From: Arthrobacter frigidicola
GTDB lineage: Bacteria > Actinomycetota > Actinomycetes > Actinomycetales > Micrococcaceae
DNA: 64,000 nucleotides
NCBI GenBank assembly: GCA_003602285.1
Contig: QZVU01000004.1
Coordinates: 124,001-188,000, forward strand
Direction: 5' to 3'
A model generated the notes under the pieces. It did no database searches. It saw only the letters and a list, made by a program, of their open reading frames with translations, and was not told where the DNA came from. This document shows, one piece after another, positions 36,286 through 45,383 of the stretch (its first letter is position 1; each line of letters starts with the position of its first letter). A program made the translations under genes and the position numbers.

Positions 36286-37800
36286 CTAGGCCATCACCGG
36301 CTGAAACACCACAGCGCCGACGGCGGTGCGGTACTGCTCGCGGATGTGCGGCCGGTGGTCGGCGTCCCGGTCCTGCACCGTGTCCACGGGCCACTGCGGC
36401 TTGGAGCCGGCCAGGGCCCACGCCGCCTGGACGGCCGCACCCCGCGCAACGTACTCGCCGGGGGCCGGCACCCGCAGGGGCAGGTCGAACACCTGGGCCG
36501 CAACCTGCTGCACAGCGGTGTTCTGTGCCGCTCCGCCGATCAGCAGCAGCTGCCGGGGGGTGACGCCGGCGGCACGCACGGCGTCGAGCGCGTCGGCCAG
36601 TCCACACAGCATGCCTTCGATCGCTGCCCGGGCAAGGTTGCTCCGGGTGCTCGAGGCGATGCTGAGATTGTGGAAGCTGGCTTTCGCCGTCGGGAGATTG
36701 GGGGTGCGCTCGCCCTCGAAGTACGGAACCAGGACAACCCCGCCCGACCCCGGGGCAGCATCCGCTGCGAGTGCCGCAAACTCGTCATGGTCCACCCCCA
36801 AGATGCCCGCCACAGAGGACAGCACACGGGCCGCATTGAGGGTCGCCACGAGGGGAAGGAACAATCCGCCCGCGTCGGCGAACCCGGCGACGACACCCGA
36901 GGTGTCGGCGACCGGGTTCGGCGCGACGGCGAAGACGGTCCCGCTGGTGCCGAGGGACACGACGACGTCGCCCTCCTCGGCCCCCAGCCCAAGGGCCGCC
37001 CCCGCATTGTCTCCCGCGCCGGCTCCGAGGAGGATGCGGCCGTGACCCGGGGCGAGGTAGGAGTGGTGCACCGTGCCTGCTGGGGCTTCCGGCGCAAGGA
37101 CCCGGGGGAGGAGTATCCCGGCGGAAACGCCCGGCGCTCCTTCGTCGGTACCTGCGTCCGCACCGGCCGCTTCACGCGCCGGACGGCCGAGGACCTGTTG
37201 AAACAGGTCGACGTCGTAGGCTCCCGTCTCCGGGCTCCAGTAGCCGGTGCCGCTGGCGTCGGAGCGGTCGGTCACCAGTTCCTCGAGGACCGGGCCCAGC
37301 GGTGACTCGCCCGCGGGGCCGTAGCCGCGCAGCCGCCAGGTCAGCCAGTCATGGGGGAGCGCGACGGCGGCGATCTCCGGCACGAGGCCCGGTTCGGCGT
37401 CACGCACCCACCGCACCTTGGTGCTGGTGAAGGACGCCACCGGTGCCAGGCCCGTCCGGGCCACCAGTTCTTCGAGGCCCACTTCGTCGATGAGCGCCTC
37501 CGCGGCCCCGGCGGACCGGGTGTCATTCCAGAGCAGCGCCGGACGCAGGACCCGCCCGTCGCGGCCCAGCAGCACCATTCCATGCTGCTGGCCCGCGACC
37601 GAGAGGGCCTCGACGCCGTCCCCCAGCCCCTCCGCCGCCTCCAGGGCGGACAGCAGGGCCCGCCACCAGGCGTCCGGGTGGACCTCGGTGCCTTCCGGGT
37701 GGAGTGCACGGCCGCTGCGTACTTCGGCCCCGGTTTCGATGTCTACGACGACGACCTTGCAGCTCTGGGTGGACGAATCGACGCCCGCAACGAGGGCCAT
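36286..37800 (-). CDS. xylB: Xylulokinase
   Basis: A 504-residue FGGY-family kinase that phosphorylates D-xylulose. Visible are VAGVDSSTQSCKVVVVD (phosphate 1), SVAGQQHGMVLL and WNDTRS (sugar site), GAGAGDNAGAALGLG with the catalytic Asp, SLGTSGTVFAV, and LLLIGGAAQNTAVQQVAAQVF (adenosine). Length is normal. It lies three bases behind xylA and is transcribed with it. Confidence 0.97.
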   Translation of the reverse strand: MALVAGVDSSTQSCKVVVVDIETGAEVRSGRALHPEGTEVHPDAWWRALLSALEAAEGLGDGVEALSVAGQQHGMVLLGRDGRVLRPALLWNDTRSAGAAEALIDEVGLEELVARTGLAPVASFTSTKVRWVRDAEPGLVPEIAAVALPHDWLTWRLRGYGPAGESPLGPVLEELVTDRSDASGTGYWSPETGAYDVDLFQQVLGRPAREAAGADAGTDEGAPGVSAGILLPRVLAPEAPAGTVHHSYLAPGHGRILLGAGAGDNAGAALGLGAEEGDVVVSLGTSGTVFAVAPNPVADTSGVVAGFADAGGLFLPLVATLNAARVLSSVAGILGVDHDEFAALAADAAPGSGGVVLVPYFEGERTPNLPTAKASFHNLSIASSTRSNLARAAIEGMLCGLADALDAVRAAGVTPRQLLLIGGAAQNTAVQQVAAQVFDLPLRVPAPGEYVARGAAVQAAWALAGSKPQWPVDTVQDRDADHRPHIREQYRTAVGAVVFQPVMA

Positions 37801-37803
37801 GGC

Positions 37804-38994
37804 TCAGCGGGCTCCGAGCAGGTGCTCGATGAAGAGCTGCTGGAGCTTCACGAATCCGAAGCCCTTGCCGTTGAAGTAGGCGTCGGCGTCGAACTCCTCA
37901 TAAGCCGAGCGGTCCGCGCGCAGCGCCTCGTAGCCCTCCCCGGGGTTCAACGTGGGTTCATTGATCTCCGATACCCGTGAGGCGGCAAGCGCAGCCTGGA
38001 CCTCGGGATCCGCGCGGAACGCGGCGGCCCTTTCCTTGAGCAGCAGGTAGGTCTGCATGTTCGCGGCGGCGGAATCCCAGACGCCGTCCATGTCCTCGGT
38101 GCGGCTGGGCTTGTAATCGAAGTGGCGCGGCCCGTCGTAGGACGGGCCGCCGGCGGGGCCGCCGTTTTCGAGCAGATCGACGAGGGAAAAGGCGTTCTGC
38201 AGGTCGCCGTGGCCGAAGACGAGGTCCTGATCGAACTTGATGCTGCGCTGGCCGTTGAGGTCGATGTGGAACAGCTTGCCCTGGTACAGGGCCTGGGCAA
38301 TGCCGTGGGTGAAGTTCAGCCCGGCCATCTGCTCGTGGCCCGTTTCCGGGTTGATGCCCACGAGTTCGGGACGCTCCAGCGTCTCAATGAAGGCCATGGC
38401 ATGGCCCAGGGTGGGGAGGAGGATGTCGCCGCGCGGTTCGTTGGGCTTGGGCTCGATGGCGAAGCGGATGTCGTAGCCCTTGTCGGTGACGTAGTCGCCG
38501 AGCAGGTTCACAGCCTCACGGTAGCGCTCAAGGGCGCCGCGGATGTCCTTGGCGGCGTCGTACTCGCTGCCTTCGCGCCCGCCCCACATGACAAACGTCT
38601 TGGCGCCGAGTTCGGCGGCGAGGTCGATGTTGTCCAGTACCTTGCGCAGTGCGAAACGGCGGACGCCGCGGTCATTGCTGGTGAATCCTCCGTCCTTGAA
38701 GACGGGGTGGCTGAACAGGTTGGTGGTGACCATGGGGACGATCAGGCCGGTGGCTTCGAGGGCGGCCTTGAGCCGATCGATCTGCGCCCGCCGTTCGCCC
38801 GCGCTTGAACCGAACGGGAAGAGGTCGTCGTCGTGGAAGGTGATGCCGTACGCGCCGAGGTCGCTGAGCTGTTTGACGGCTTCCACAACGTCGAGCGGTG
38901 GCCGGGTCGCGGATCCGAACTGGTCCTGGGCTTCCCAGCCCACCGTCCAGAGTCCGAAGGAGAATTTGTCATCGCGGGTGGGCTCGATCGCCAT
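37804..38994 (-). CDS. xylA: Xylose isomerase
   Basis: A 396-residue enzyme of the short, actinobacterial class that converts D-xylose to D-xylulose in the cytosol. Catalytic [11 protein letters not shown] holds His54 and Asp57; metal ligands are in [27 protein letters not shown] and [21 protein letters not shown] is the family signature. I chose ATG 38994 ([17 protein letters not shown]) with GGAG upstream. xylB follows after three bases. The promoter carries an AATATGTT palindrome. Confidence 0.98.
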   Translation of the reverse strand: MAIEPTRDDKFSFGLWTVGWEAQDQFGSATRPPLDVVEAVKQLSDLGAYGITFHDDDLFPFGSSAGERRAQIDRLKAALEATGLIVPMVTTNLFSHPVFKDGGFTSNDRGVRRFALRKVLDNIDLAAELGAKTFVMWGGREGSEYDAAKDIRGALERYREAVNLLGDYVTDKGYDIRFAIEPKPNEPRGDILLPTLGHAMAFIETLERPELVGINPETGHEQMAGLNFTHGIAQALYQGKLFHIDLNGQRSIKFDQDLVFGHGDLQNAFSLVDLLENGGPAGGPSYDGPRHFDYKPSRTEDMDGVWDSAAANMQTYLLLKERAAAFRADPEVQAALAASRVSEINEPTLNPGEGYEALRADRSAYEEFDADAYFNGKGFGFVKLQQLFIEHLLGAR

Positions 38995-39017
38995 TGAGTG
39001 CTCCAGGGGGTGTGACG

Positions 39018-39062
39018 AATATGTTGTCGTTATAAACATATTAGGTTCACGTCAGGAGTCAA
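39018..39062 (-). promoter_or_regulatory. xylA promoter with palindromic operator
   Basis: On the minus strand TTGACT (39062-39057), 16 bases, TATGTT (39040-39035). The -10 box lies in the arm of a perfect inverted repeat, AATATGTT (39018-39025) and AACATATT (39035-39042) with nine bases between. This differs from the CGAAA and CCGGAA operators elsewhere in the island and fits a ROK-type XylR. Confidence 0.65.
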
Positions 39063-39138
39063 GCGATATTTATAGACGCGCCCGTCGATACGCCGCCAGC
39101 GCACGGAAAGCAGCGGGCCGCGGGGTGGCGGCCCCGGC

Positions 39139-40164
39139 TCAGGTACCCAGTGCCCGGACGCTTGATCTGGAGACCAGCCGTGTGGACATCTCTATGCGCG
39201 GACTTTCCACTGCCTCGCCGCGGATCAGCCGCACCAGCGTCCGCGCCGCAAGCGAACCCATGTCCGACAGGGGCTGGCGGACCGTAGTCAAAGGGGGAGA
39301 GGCCCAGCCGGCCTCGGGCAGGTCGTCGAAGCCAACGACACTGAGATCGTCGGGGATGCGCAGTCCCTTCTGCCGGGCGGCCTCATAGACGCCAAGCGCC
39401 ATCTGGTCGCTTGCGGCAAAAATTGCTGTCGGCGGCGCGGCGGACGCGAGGAGCTCCGTCCCGGCGGCGAAGCCGGAGGAATAGTCGAAATCTCCCTCGA
39501 TGACCAGTGCCGGATCGAAGGTGATCCCTGCGGCATCGAGTCCGGCGCGGTAGCCGTCGAGGCGCGCCCGGCTGCACCACAGCCCGGGCCTGCCGGCGAC
39601 AAAGCCGATGCGGCGGTGGTTCTGCTGAAGGAGGTGCTCGGTTGCGGTGACCGCTCCGGTCCAGTTGGTCGCGCCGATGGTGGGGACCTCAAGATCGGGG
39701 ACGCCGGCGGGATCGACGACGACGACGGGCAGGTTGAGGCGCTGCAGTTCGGCATGTAGGAACGAGTCGAGGTCCGTGGTGACGAGGACGGCTCCATCGC
39801 TCGCCCGGCCATCGAGGGTGTCGAGCCACCTGCGCGTCGAGTCGGCATTTCCGCGCCGGTGGATTGCGGAAACCACCATCGACATGCCCTCGGCGTTGAG
39901 GGCCTCCTCGACACCACGGATGATCTCGACCGCCCACGGGCTGTCGAGGTCGTTGAACACCAGGTCCACCAGGCCGGACGGTGCCGGACGTACCGCACCG
40001 CGCCGCCGGTAGCCGTACTCGCGCAGCAGGGTCTCGACGCGCTCGCGGGTCGCGGGGGCGACGTCGGACCGTCCATTGAGAACGCGGGACACCGTTGGGA
40101 CCGATACCCCCGCCGCCGAGGCGATGGCCGAGATCGTCACCGCCGGTTGTGCGTTGTCCTGCAC
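39139..40164 (-). CDS. LacI family transcriptional regulator 2
   Basis: A 341-residue LacI repressor: TISAIASAAGVSVPTVSRVLNGRSDVAPATR (DNA-binding), then VVVVDPAGVPD, IGFVAGRPGLW, AIFAASDQMALGVYEAARQKGLRIPDDLSVVGFDDLPEA and LTTVRQPLSDMG. I chose GTG 40164 with a strong GAAGGAGG upstream. It is divergent from the xylanase at 40341. It is clearly paralogous to the LacI gene at 29223. The palindrome at 40272 is its likely target. Confidence 0.93.
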   Translation of the reverse strand: MQDNAQPAVTISAIASAAGVSVPTVSRVLNGRSDVAPATRERVETLLREYGYRRRGAVRPAPSGLVDLVFNDLDSPWAVEIIRGVEEALNAEGMSMVVSAIHRRGNADSTRRWLDTLDGRASDGAVLVTTDLDSFLHAELQRLNLPVVVVDPAGVPDLEVPTIGATNWTGAVTATEHLLQQNHRRIGFVAGRPGLWCSRARLDGYRAGLDAAGITFDPALVIEGDFDYSSGFAAGTELLASAAPPTAIFAASDQMALGVYEAARQKGLRIPDDLSVVGFDDLPEAGWASPPLTTVRQPLSDMGSLAARTLVRLIRGEAVESPRIEMSTRLVSRSSVRALGT

Positions 40165-40226
40165 GATTTCCTCCTTCGGGCCGGGCCGGCAGAAGGGTGC
40201 CGGTGACAACAATCTGCGCCGCACCC

Positions 40227-40256
40227 TTGACCTTTCCGGGGCGGTGTTCCTAACCT
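40227..40256 (+). promoter_or_regulatory. Promoter of the GH10 xylanase gene
   Basis: TTGACC (40227-40232), 18 bases, TAACCT (40251-40256), about 85 bases before the start codon. Confidence 0.5.
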
Positions 40257-40271
40257 ACAGCAACGGCATTT

Positions 40272-40285
40272 CCGGAAACTTCCGG
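40272..40285. promoter_or_regulatory. Candidate LacI operator of the xylanase promoter
   Basis: CCGGAA-AC-TTCCGG is a perfect palindrome just downstream of the -10 box, inside a longer GGAAA-rich stretch. It would block transcription of the xylanase when bound. Confidence 0.6.
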
Positions 40286-40340
40286 AAAACGTGTGCCGAT
40301 GTTTCGGCCGCCGTACCCCGGACATCTCAAAGGAGAGCTC

Positions 40341-41480
40341 ATGAAGGTCCATTCGTCCCTCGCCGCCGCAGTCCTCGCCTCGGCGATGCTTCTTCCCGCT
40401 GCGGCCCCCGCGCTCGGTGCCCAGCACCCGGCGCAGCAGCCCCCCGGACTTGAGAAGCAGGACACCCTGCGCTGGGCCGCACCGCAGGATCTGAAGATCG
40501 GAACCGCCGTCGCGGGCGGCGGCCACCATGAGACGCAGCCCTACCCGGACCCGTTCACGTCCGACCAGGAATACCGGCAGCGCCTCGCCGCGGAGTTCAG
40601 CTCCGTCTCGCCCGAAAACCAGCTCAAGTGGGAATTTGTCCACCCGGCACGCGACACCTACCGGTTCGCGGAGATGGACGCGATTGTCGAATTCGCACAG
40701 CAGAACAAGCAGGTGGTACGCGGCCACACCCTGTTCTGGCACAGCCAGAACCCGGCATGGCTGGAGGAAGGCAATTTCTCCAAGGACGAGCTGAGAGCCA
40801 TCCTCAAGGACCACATCCAGACCGTGGTGGGCCGGTACGCGGGAAAGATCCAGCAGTGGGACGTAGCCAACGAAATCTTCAACGGCGACGGGACGCTGCG
40901 CACTACTGACAACATCTGGATCCGGGAGCTTGGCCCGGAAATCATCGCCGATGCCTTCCGCTGGACCCATGAGGCGGACCCGAAGGCCAAACTCTTCTTC
41001 AACGATTACGGGGTCGAGGGCATCAACGCCAAGAGCAACGCGTACCTCAAGCTCATCCCTCAGCTGCAGGCGCAGGGGGTCCCCGTCGACGGGTTCGCCA
41101 TCCAGGGCCACCTCAGCACGCGCTACGGCTTCCCGGGGGACCTTCAGGCCAACCTTCAGCGCTTCGACGACCTCGGCCTTGAAACGGCAATCACCGAGAT
41201 CGACGTGCGCATGGACGTCGCAGCGGGCACCGCACCCACCGCGGCCCAGCTCGGGAAGCAGGCGGGCTACTACCAGCGGGCTCTTGAAGCCTGCGTGGCG
41301 GTGGACGAGTGCAACTCCTTTACCATCTGGGGCTTCACCGACAAGTACTCCTGGGTGCCCGTGTTCTTCGCCGGCGAGGGAGAAGCAACGGTCATGTGGA
41401 ACGACTACACCCGGAAGCCCGCTTACTCCGCGCTGCAGGAGACCCTCGAGCAGGCCTCGCCCGGGCGCGGCAACCGCTAG
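40341..41480 (+). CDS. Secreted GH10 endo-1,4-beta-xylanase
   Basis: A 379-residue secreted enzyme. A signal peptide of about 32 residues ends near ALGA. The GH10 barrel shows FSSVSPENQLKWEFVHPARD, VRGHTLFWHSQNPAWL, the acid/base Glu178 in WDVANEIF, FFNDYGVE, and the nucleophile Glu286 in AITEIDVRMD, then WGFTDKYSWVP. AAGGAGAG precedes the ATG. No carbohydrate-binding module is attached. It would cut xylan outside the cell. A second, multidomain GH10 gene follows 130 bases downstream. Confidence 0.96.
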   Translation: MKVHSSLAAAVLASAMLLPAAAPALGAQHPAQQPPGLEKQDTLRWAAPQDLKIGTAVAGGGHHETQPYPDPFTSDQEYRQRLAAEFSSVSPENQLKWEFVHPARDTYRFAEMDAIVEFAQQNKQVVRGHTLFWHSQNPAWLEEGNFSKDELRAILKDHIQTVVGRYAGKIQQWDVANEIFNGDGTLRTTDNIWIRELGPEIIADAFRWTHEADPKAKLFFNDYGVEGINAKSNAYLKLIPQLQAQGVPVDGFAIQGHLSTRYGFPGDLQANLQRFDDLGLETAITEIDVRMDVAAGTAPTAAQLGKQAGYYQRALEACVAVDECNSFTIWGFTDKYSWVPVFFAGEGEATVMWNDYTRKPAYSALQETLEQASPGRGNR

Positions 41481-41538
41481 GAAGGCCCCGCCGGCGCCTC
41501 GACGGCAGGCGGAACGGCATCAGCAGTAATTCAGCAGC

Positions 41539-41571
41539 GCATGCGGCCGCGGACAGCCCGCGGCCGCATGC
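41539..41571. terminator. Perfect hairpin between the two xylanase genes
   Basis: GCATGCGGCCGCGG (41539-41552), loop ACAGC, CCGCGGCCGCATGC. A 14-base perfect stem without T run. It could terminate, attenuate or stabilise the upstream mRNA. Confidence 0.55.
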
Positions 41572-41610
41572 CCGTGCCAGCGCGGTGCGGGCTCTTGGAC
41601 AGGGAGAAAC

Positions 41611-44190
41611 ATGAGACGAGGACGACTGATGGCGGGTGCGACGGCGTTCGGCCTGATCGCCGGGGCGGGGGCGCTGGTGCTGCCGGCGGCCTCGGCCGAG
41701 GAACCGGCCGTGCTGCTGAACGAGGACTTCGAGGACGGCGGCTTCAGCCCACTCGCCCAGAACGGCGGACCGGCGCTGTCGGTCATCGACGCCGACGGCG
41801 ACAAGGTCCTGCTCGTGCAGGGGAGGACGAACGACTACGACGGAGTGAAGACGCCCGCCCACCTGCTCCGGCCCGGTGGAACCTACTCCTTCTCCGCGCA
41901 GGTGAAGCTTGCCGCCGCCGCCGGCACGACCACGTCGGCGCGCTTCGTTGTCGAACCCGCCTACAACTGGGTGGGAAACACGCAGGTGTCGGCGGACGCC
42001 TGGACCACCGTGACCGGCACCTTCACCGCCCCCGCGGGGGCTGACCCCGCCACCCTGCGCGTTTACCTCGGCACCGGGGACCTGGGTGCGCCCTACGATT
42101 ACCTCATGGACGACGTCGTCATCACCGGCACCGCGGGACCGGCCGATGGCACCTGGCGGCCCACACCCGATGCTTCCTTCGTTCCCGGCGGCGCCGCGGA
42201 CCCGACCCCGGTACCGGTTTCCGCGGCCCGTGGCTCAGGCAATACCGCGGCCCTCACCTTCGACGATGGCCCGAACCCCGGAGAAACGGACGCTGTCCTC
42301 GACCTCCTGCGGGAGAAGGGCATCACCGCGACCTTCTGCGTCATCGGGCAGAACATCGAGGCGCCGGGCGGTGCCGACCTGCTGCGGCGGATCATCGCCG
42401 AGGGGCACACGCTGTGCAACCACGGCACCTCCTATACGGACATGGGGTCATGGACCCGGGCGCAGGTCGAAGCCGACCTCAAGGCCAACCTGCGCATCAT
42501 CCGGGACGCGGCCGGCAATCCGTCCCAGCAGGTCCCGTACTTCCGCGCGCCGAACGGCAGTTGGGGTGCCACCGGCGAGGTCGCCGCGGCGCTGGGCATG
42601 CAGCCGCTGGGACTCGGCAACGTGATCTTCGACTGGGACGGCAACGATCTCAGCGAGGCCACCCTGACCTCGAACCTCCGCGCGGCCTTCGCTCCCGGCG
42701 CCGTGGTCCTTGCGCACGACGGCGGTGGGGACCGCACCAACACGGTCAAGGCCGTCAGGAGCGTCCTCACGGAAAAGCTCGCCGAGGGCTGGACGTTTTC
42801 CCTCCCGCGCGGCGGCGCCGCTGCCGGGCCCGCCAACGTTCCGGGACTGAAGGATGTTCTCGGCGGCCAGGGCATTGAGTACGTCGGGGTGGCGATCGAC
42901 GCACGGGAAACCACCGGCTCCGCGGCGGACCTCGTGCGCAGGCACTTCAACGCCTTCACACCCGAGAACGCAGGCAAGCCCGAGAGCGTTCAACCGGTCG
43001 AAGGGCGGTTCACCTTCACCCAGCTGGACCGGTTGCTTGACTTCGCCGACGCCAACGGCGTGCAGGTCTACGGCCACGTGCTCGCCTGGCATTCCCAGAC
43101 CCCGGCCTGGTTCTTCAAGGACGGCGCACGCGACCTCACCAACAGCCCGGCGGACCAGGCGCTCCTCAAGGCGCGTATGGAAGCGCACATCAAAGGCATC
43201 GCCGACCACATCAACGCCCGGTACCCGGAGGGGAACAGCCCCATCTGGGCCCGGGACGTGGTCAATGAGACGATCGCCGATGGTGAGACGGCCAACCCCC
43301 ACGACATGCGGGACAGCCGCTGGTTCCAGGTCCTCGGTGAGGGCTTCGTCGATGAGGCCTTCCGGCTGGCCGACCGGTACTTCCCGGAGGCCGCGCTGTT
43401 CATCAATGACTACAACACCGAGATGCCCTCCAAGAGGGAGGACTACCTCGAGCTGATCCGCGCCCTCGAGGCCCGCGGCGTGCCGATCGACGGTGTGGGC
43501 CACCAGGCCCACGTCGACGTCGCACGGCCGGTGCAGTGGCTCGAAGACTCGATCCGGGCGGTGGAGGCAGTCAATCCGGAGCTGCTTCAGGCGGTCACCG
43601 AGCTCGACGTCAACGCGTCAACGGAGAATGCGGGGGCAGATGTGAGCGGCGCGCCGGCCGACCCCTACAGCCCGGCGTTCGCGAACGATGAGGACGCGGC
43701 GGCGGAAGTCGGCTACTACTACAGGGATCTGTTCGCCATGCTGCGCGAGCACCACGCGGCAATCGACTCCGTGACCTTCTGGGGCATCAGCAACGCCCGC
43801 ACCTGGCTTCGGACCTGGCCGATGCCGCGGCCGTGGGAGCAGCCCCTGCCGTTCGACGAGGACCTGCAGGTGATGCCGGCCTACTGGGGAATCGTTGACC
43901 CTGCCAGGCTGCCGGCCCGGCCCGCGGACGTGCTTCCGCCGCGGATCGCCGACCAGCCGGACCTGGAAGTCATCTCGAACGGGGCCAGCGGCGCCAAGGT
44001 CGAGTACCCGCTGCCATCGGCCATCGACACGCTCGACGGCGAAGTACCGCTGACCTGCGCACCCGGGCAGGGCAGCCGCTTCCCGGTCGGGATCACTCGA
44101 GTCACCTGCACGGCGACGGACGAGGCGGGCAATACGCGCACCAGCACCTTTGACATCGTCGTCACGCGGAAGGGGGCCGACAGGTCCTGA
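41611..44190 (+). CDS. Secreted multidomain xylan esterase-xylanase (CBM, CE4, GH10, HYR)
   Basis: An 859-residue secreted enzyme. After a ~29-residue signal peptide comes a CBM4/9-like binding domain (about 32-172: LLNEDFEDGGFSP, TYSFSAQVKL, YLMDDVVITG). Residues about 205-400 are a NodB/CE4 polysaccharide deacetylase: LTFDDGPNPGETD (Asp218, Asp219), NHGTSY (His271; the usual second His is Tyr275), YFRAPNGSWG and VVLAHDGG. Residues about 415-775 are GH10: FTPENAGKPE, VYGHVLAWHSQTPAWF, acid/base Glu553 in RDVVNETI, nucleophile Glu664 in AVTELDVNA, FWGISNARTWL. A C-terminal HYR-like domain (about 785-852) has LTCAPGQGSRFPVGITRVTC. It would bind, deacetylate and cut acetylxylan. GGGAGAAAC precedes the ATG. 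Confidence 0.93.
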   Translation: MRRGRLMAGATAFGLIAGAGALVLPAASAEEPAVLLNEDFEDGGFSPLAQNGGPALSVIDADGDKVLLVQGRTNDYDGVKTPAHLLRPGGTYSFSAQVKLAAAAGTTTSARFVVEPAYNWVGNTQVSADAWTTVTGTFTAPAGADPATLRVYLGTGDLGAPYDYLMDDVVITGTAGPADGTWRPTPDASFVPGGAADPTPVPVSAARGSGNTAALTFDDGPNPGETDAVLDLLREKGITATFCVIGQNIEAPGGADLLRRIIAEGHTLCNHGTSYTDMGSWTRAQVEADLKANLRIIRDAAGNPSQQVPYFRAPNGSWGATGEVAAALGMQPLGLGNVIFDWDGNDLSEATLTSNLRAAFAPGAVVLAHDGGGDRTNTVKAVRSVLTEKLAEGWTFSLPRGGAAAGPANVPGLKDVLGGQGIEYVGVAIDARETTGSAADLVRRHFNAFTPENAGKPESVQPVEGRFTFTQLDRLLDFADANGVQVYGHVLAWHSQTPAWFFKDGARDLTNSPADQALLKARMEAHIKGIADHINARYPEGNSPIWARDVVNETIADGETANPHDMRDSRWFQVLGEGFVDEAFRLADRYFPEAALFINDYNTEMPSKREDYLELIRALEARGVPIDGVGHQAHVDVARPVQWLEDSIRAVEAVNPELLQAVTELDVNASTENAGADVSGAPADPYSPAFANDEDAAAEVGYYYRDLFAMLREHHAAIDSVTFWGISNARTWLRTWPMPRPWEQPLPFDEDLQVMPAYWGIVDPARLPARPADVLPPRIADQPDLEVISNGASGAKVEYPLPSAIDTLDGEVPLTCAPGQGSRFPVGITRVTCTATDEAGNTRTSTFDIVVTRKGADRS

Positions 44191-44211
44191 GCGTTCGGCG
44201 GGCACCCGACA

Positions 44212-44246
44212 AAAGGAGCCCCTTCTCTATGAGAAGGGGCTCCTTT
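44212..44246. terminator. Bidirectional terminator between xylanase and purM
   Basis: AAAGGAGCCCCTTCTC, loop TAT, GAGAAGGGGCTCCTTT. A perfect 16-base stem with A and T ends, placed between convergent genes; it marks the right edge of the xylan island. Confidence 0.92.
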
Positions 44247-44264
44247 CGGTGCGTTGTGGTCGGC

Positions 44265-45383
44265 TCAGGCGTAGGAGCCCACCAGCCGGACCGCTCCGCC
44301 GTCGACGCCCTTGGCGCCCTGCACGTAGTCAGGTCCGTCCGTCGCGGCCGATCCGGCGGCTGAGTTCACGGTTCCCATGGCCCAGGCGGGGACGCCGCGC
44401 TCGGCGAGGCGCACCAGGGCGGCGTCGGCTCCTTCGGCCCCAACGATGGCGACCATACCCACGCCCAGGTTCAGGGTGCGCTCCAGGTCGGGCAGTGGCA
44501 CGTTTCCGAGTTCGGAGACGAGGGTGAAGATGGGCGGCAGCGCCCAGGTGGAGCGGTCCACCGTGGCCTCCATGCCGCGGGGAAGGACCCGGGCGAGGTT
44601 CGCGGCGAGCCCGCCGCCGGTCACGTGGCTGAACCCGTGCACGGCGGCGCCGGCGTAGCGGGCGAGGTCGAGGCAGTCGGCGGCATAGATGCGCGTCGGC
44701 TCGAGCAGTTCCTCGCCCAGCGTGCGGCCCAGTTCGGAGACCTGGCGGTCAAGGGCCCACCCGGCGGAGTTGATGACGCGGCGCACCAGGGAGTAGCCGT
44801 TGGAGTGAAGGCCCGAGGCGGCCATGCCGATGACGACGTCGCCCTCCCGCACGCGGTCCGGTCCGAGCAGCCCGTCGGCCTCGACGACACCGGTGGCCGC
44901 GCCGGCGACATCGTACTCGTGCTCCCCGAGCAGGCCGGGGTGCTCGGCGGTCTCCCCGCCTACCAGGGCGGTTCCGGCGACCGAGCAGGCGGCGGCGATG
45001 CCGCGGACGATGGCGGCGATGCGCTCGGGCACCACCTTGCCGCAGGCGATGTAGTCGGTCATGTAGAGCGGCTCCGCGCCGACCACCACGATGTCATCGA
45101 CGACCATGCCCACCAGGTCGAAGCCGATGGTGTCGTGGATGTCCATGGCCTGGGCGATGGCGACCTTGGTGCCGACGCCGTCGGTGGAGGTCGCCAGCAG
45201 CGGGCGACGGTAGGTCAGCAGCTTCGACACGTCGTACAGGCCGGCGAAGCCGCCGACGCCCCCGATCACCTCGGCGCCGTGGGTGGCCTTCACGGCACCC
45301 TTCATCAGCTCGACGGCGCGGTCACCGGCCTCGACGTCCACTCCTGCACTGGCGTAGGTGATGGGATTGAGGGAGGGGGTCAT
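44265..45383 (-). CDS. purM: Phosphoribosylformylglycinamidine cyclo-ligase
   Basis: A 372-residue AIR synthetase of purine synthesis. Family marks: YASAGVDVEAGDRAVELMK, ATSTDGVGTKVAIA, DLVGMVVDDIVVVGAEPLYMTDYIA, ALVGGETAEHPG, ASGLHSNGYSLVRR, HVTGGGLAANLARVLP. ATG 45383 overlaps the purF stop by four bases, so purF-purM are coupled. Length is slightly above the E. coli enzyme because of a C-terminal extension. Confidence 0.98.
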   Translation of the reverse strand: MTPSLNPITYASAGVDVEAGDRAVELMKGAVKATHGAEVIGGVGGFAGLYDVSKLLTYRRPLLATSTDGVGTKVAIAQAMDIHDTIGFDLVGMVVDDIVVVGAEPLYMTDYIACGKVVPERIAAIVRGIAAACSVAGTALVGGETAEHPGLLGEHEYDVAGAATGVVEADGLLGPDRVREGDVVIGMAASGLHSNGYSLVRRVINSAGWALDRQVSELGRTLGEELLEPTRIYAADCLDLARYAGAAVHGFSHVTGGGLAANLARVLPRGMEATVDRSTWALPPIFTLVSELGNVPLPDLERTLNLGVGMVAIVGAEGADAALVRLAERGVPAWAMGTVNSAAGSAATDGPDYVQGAKGVDGGAVRLVGSYA

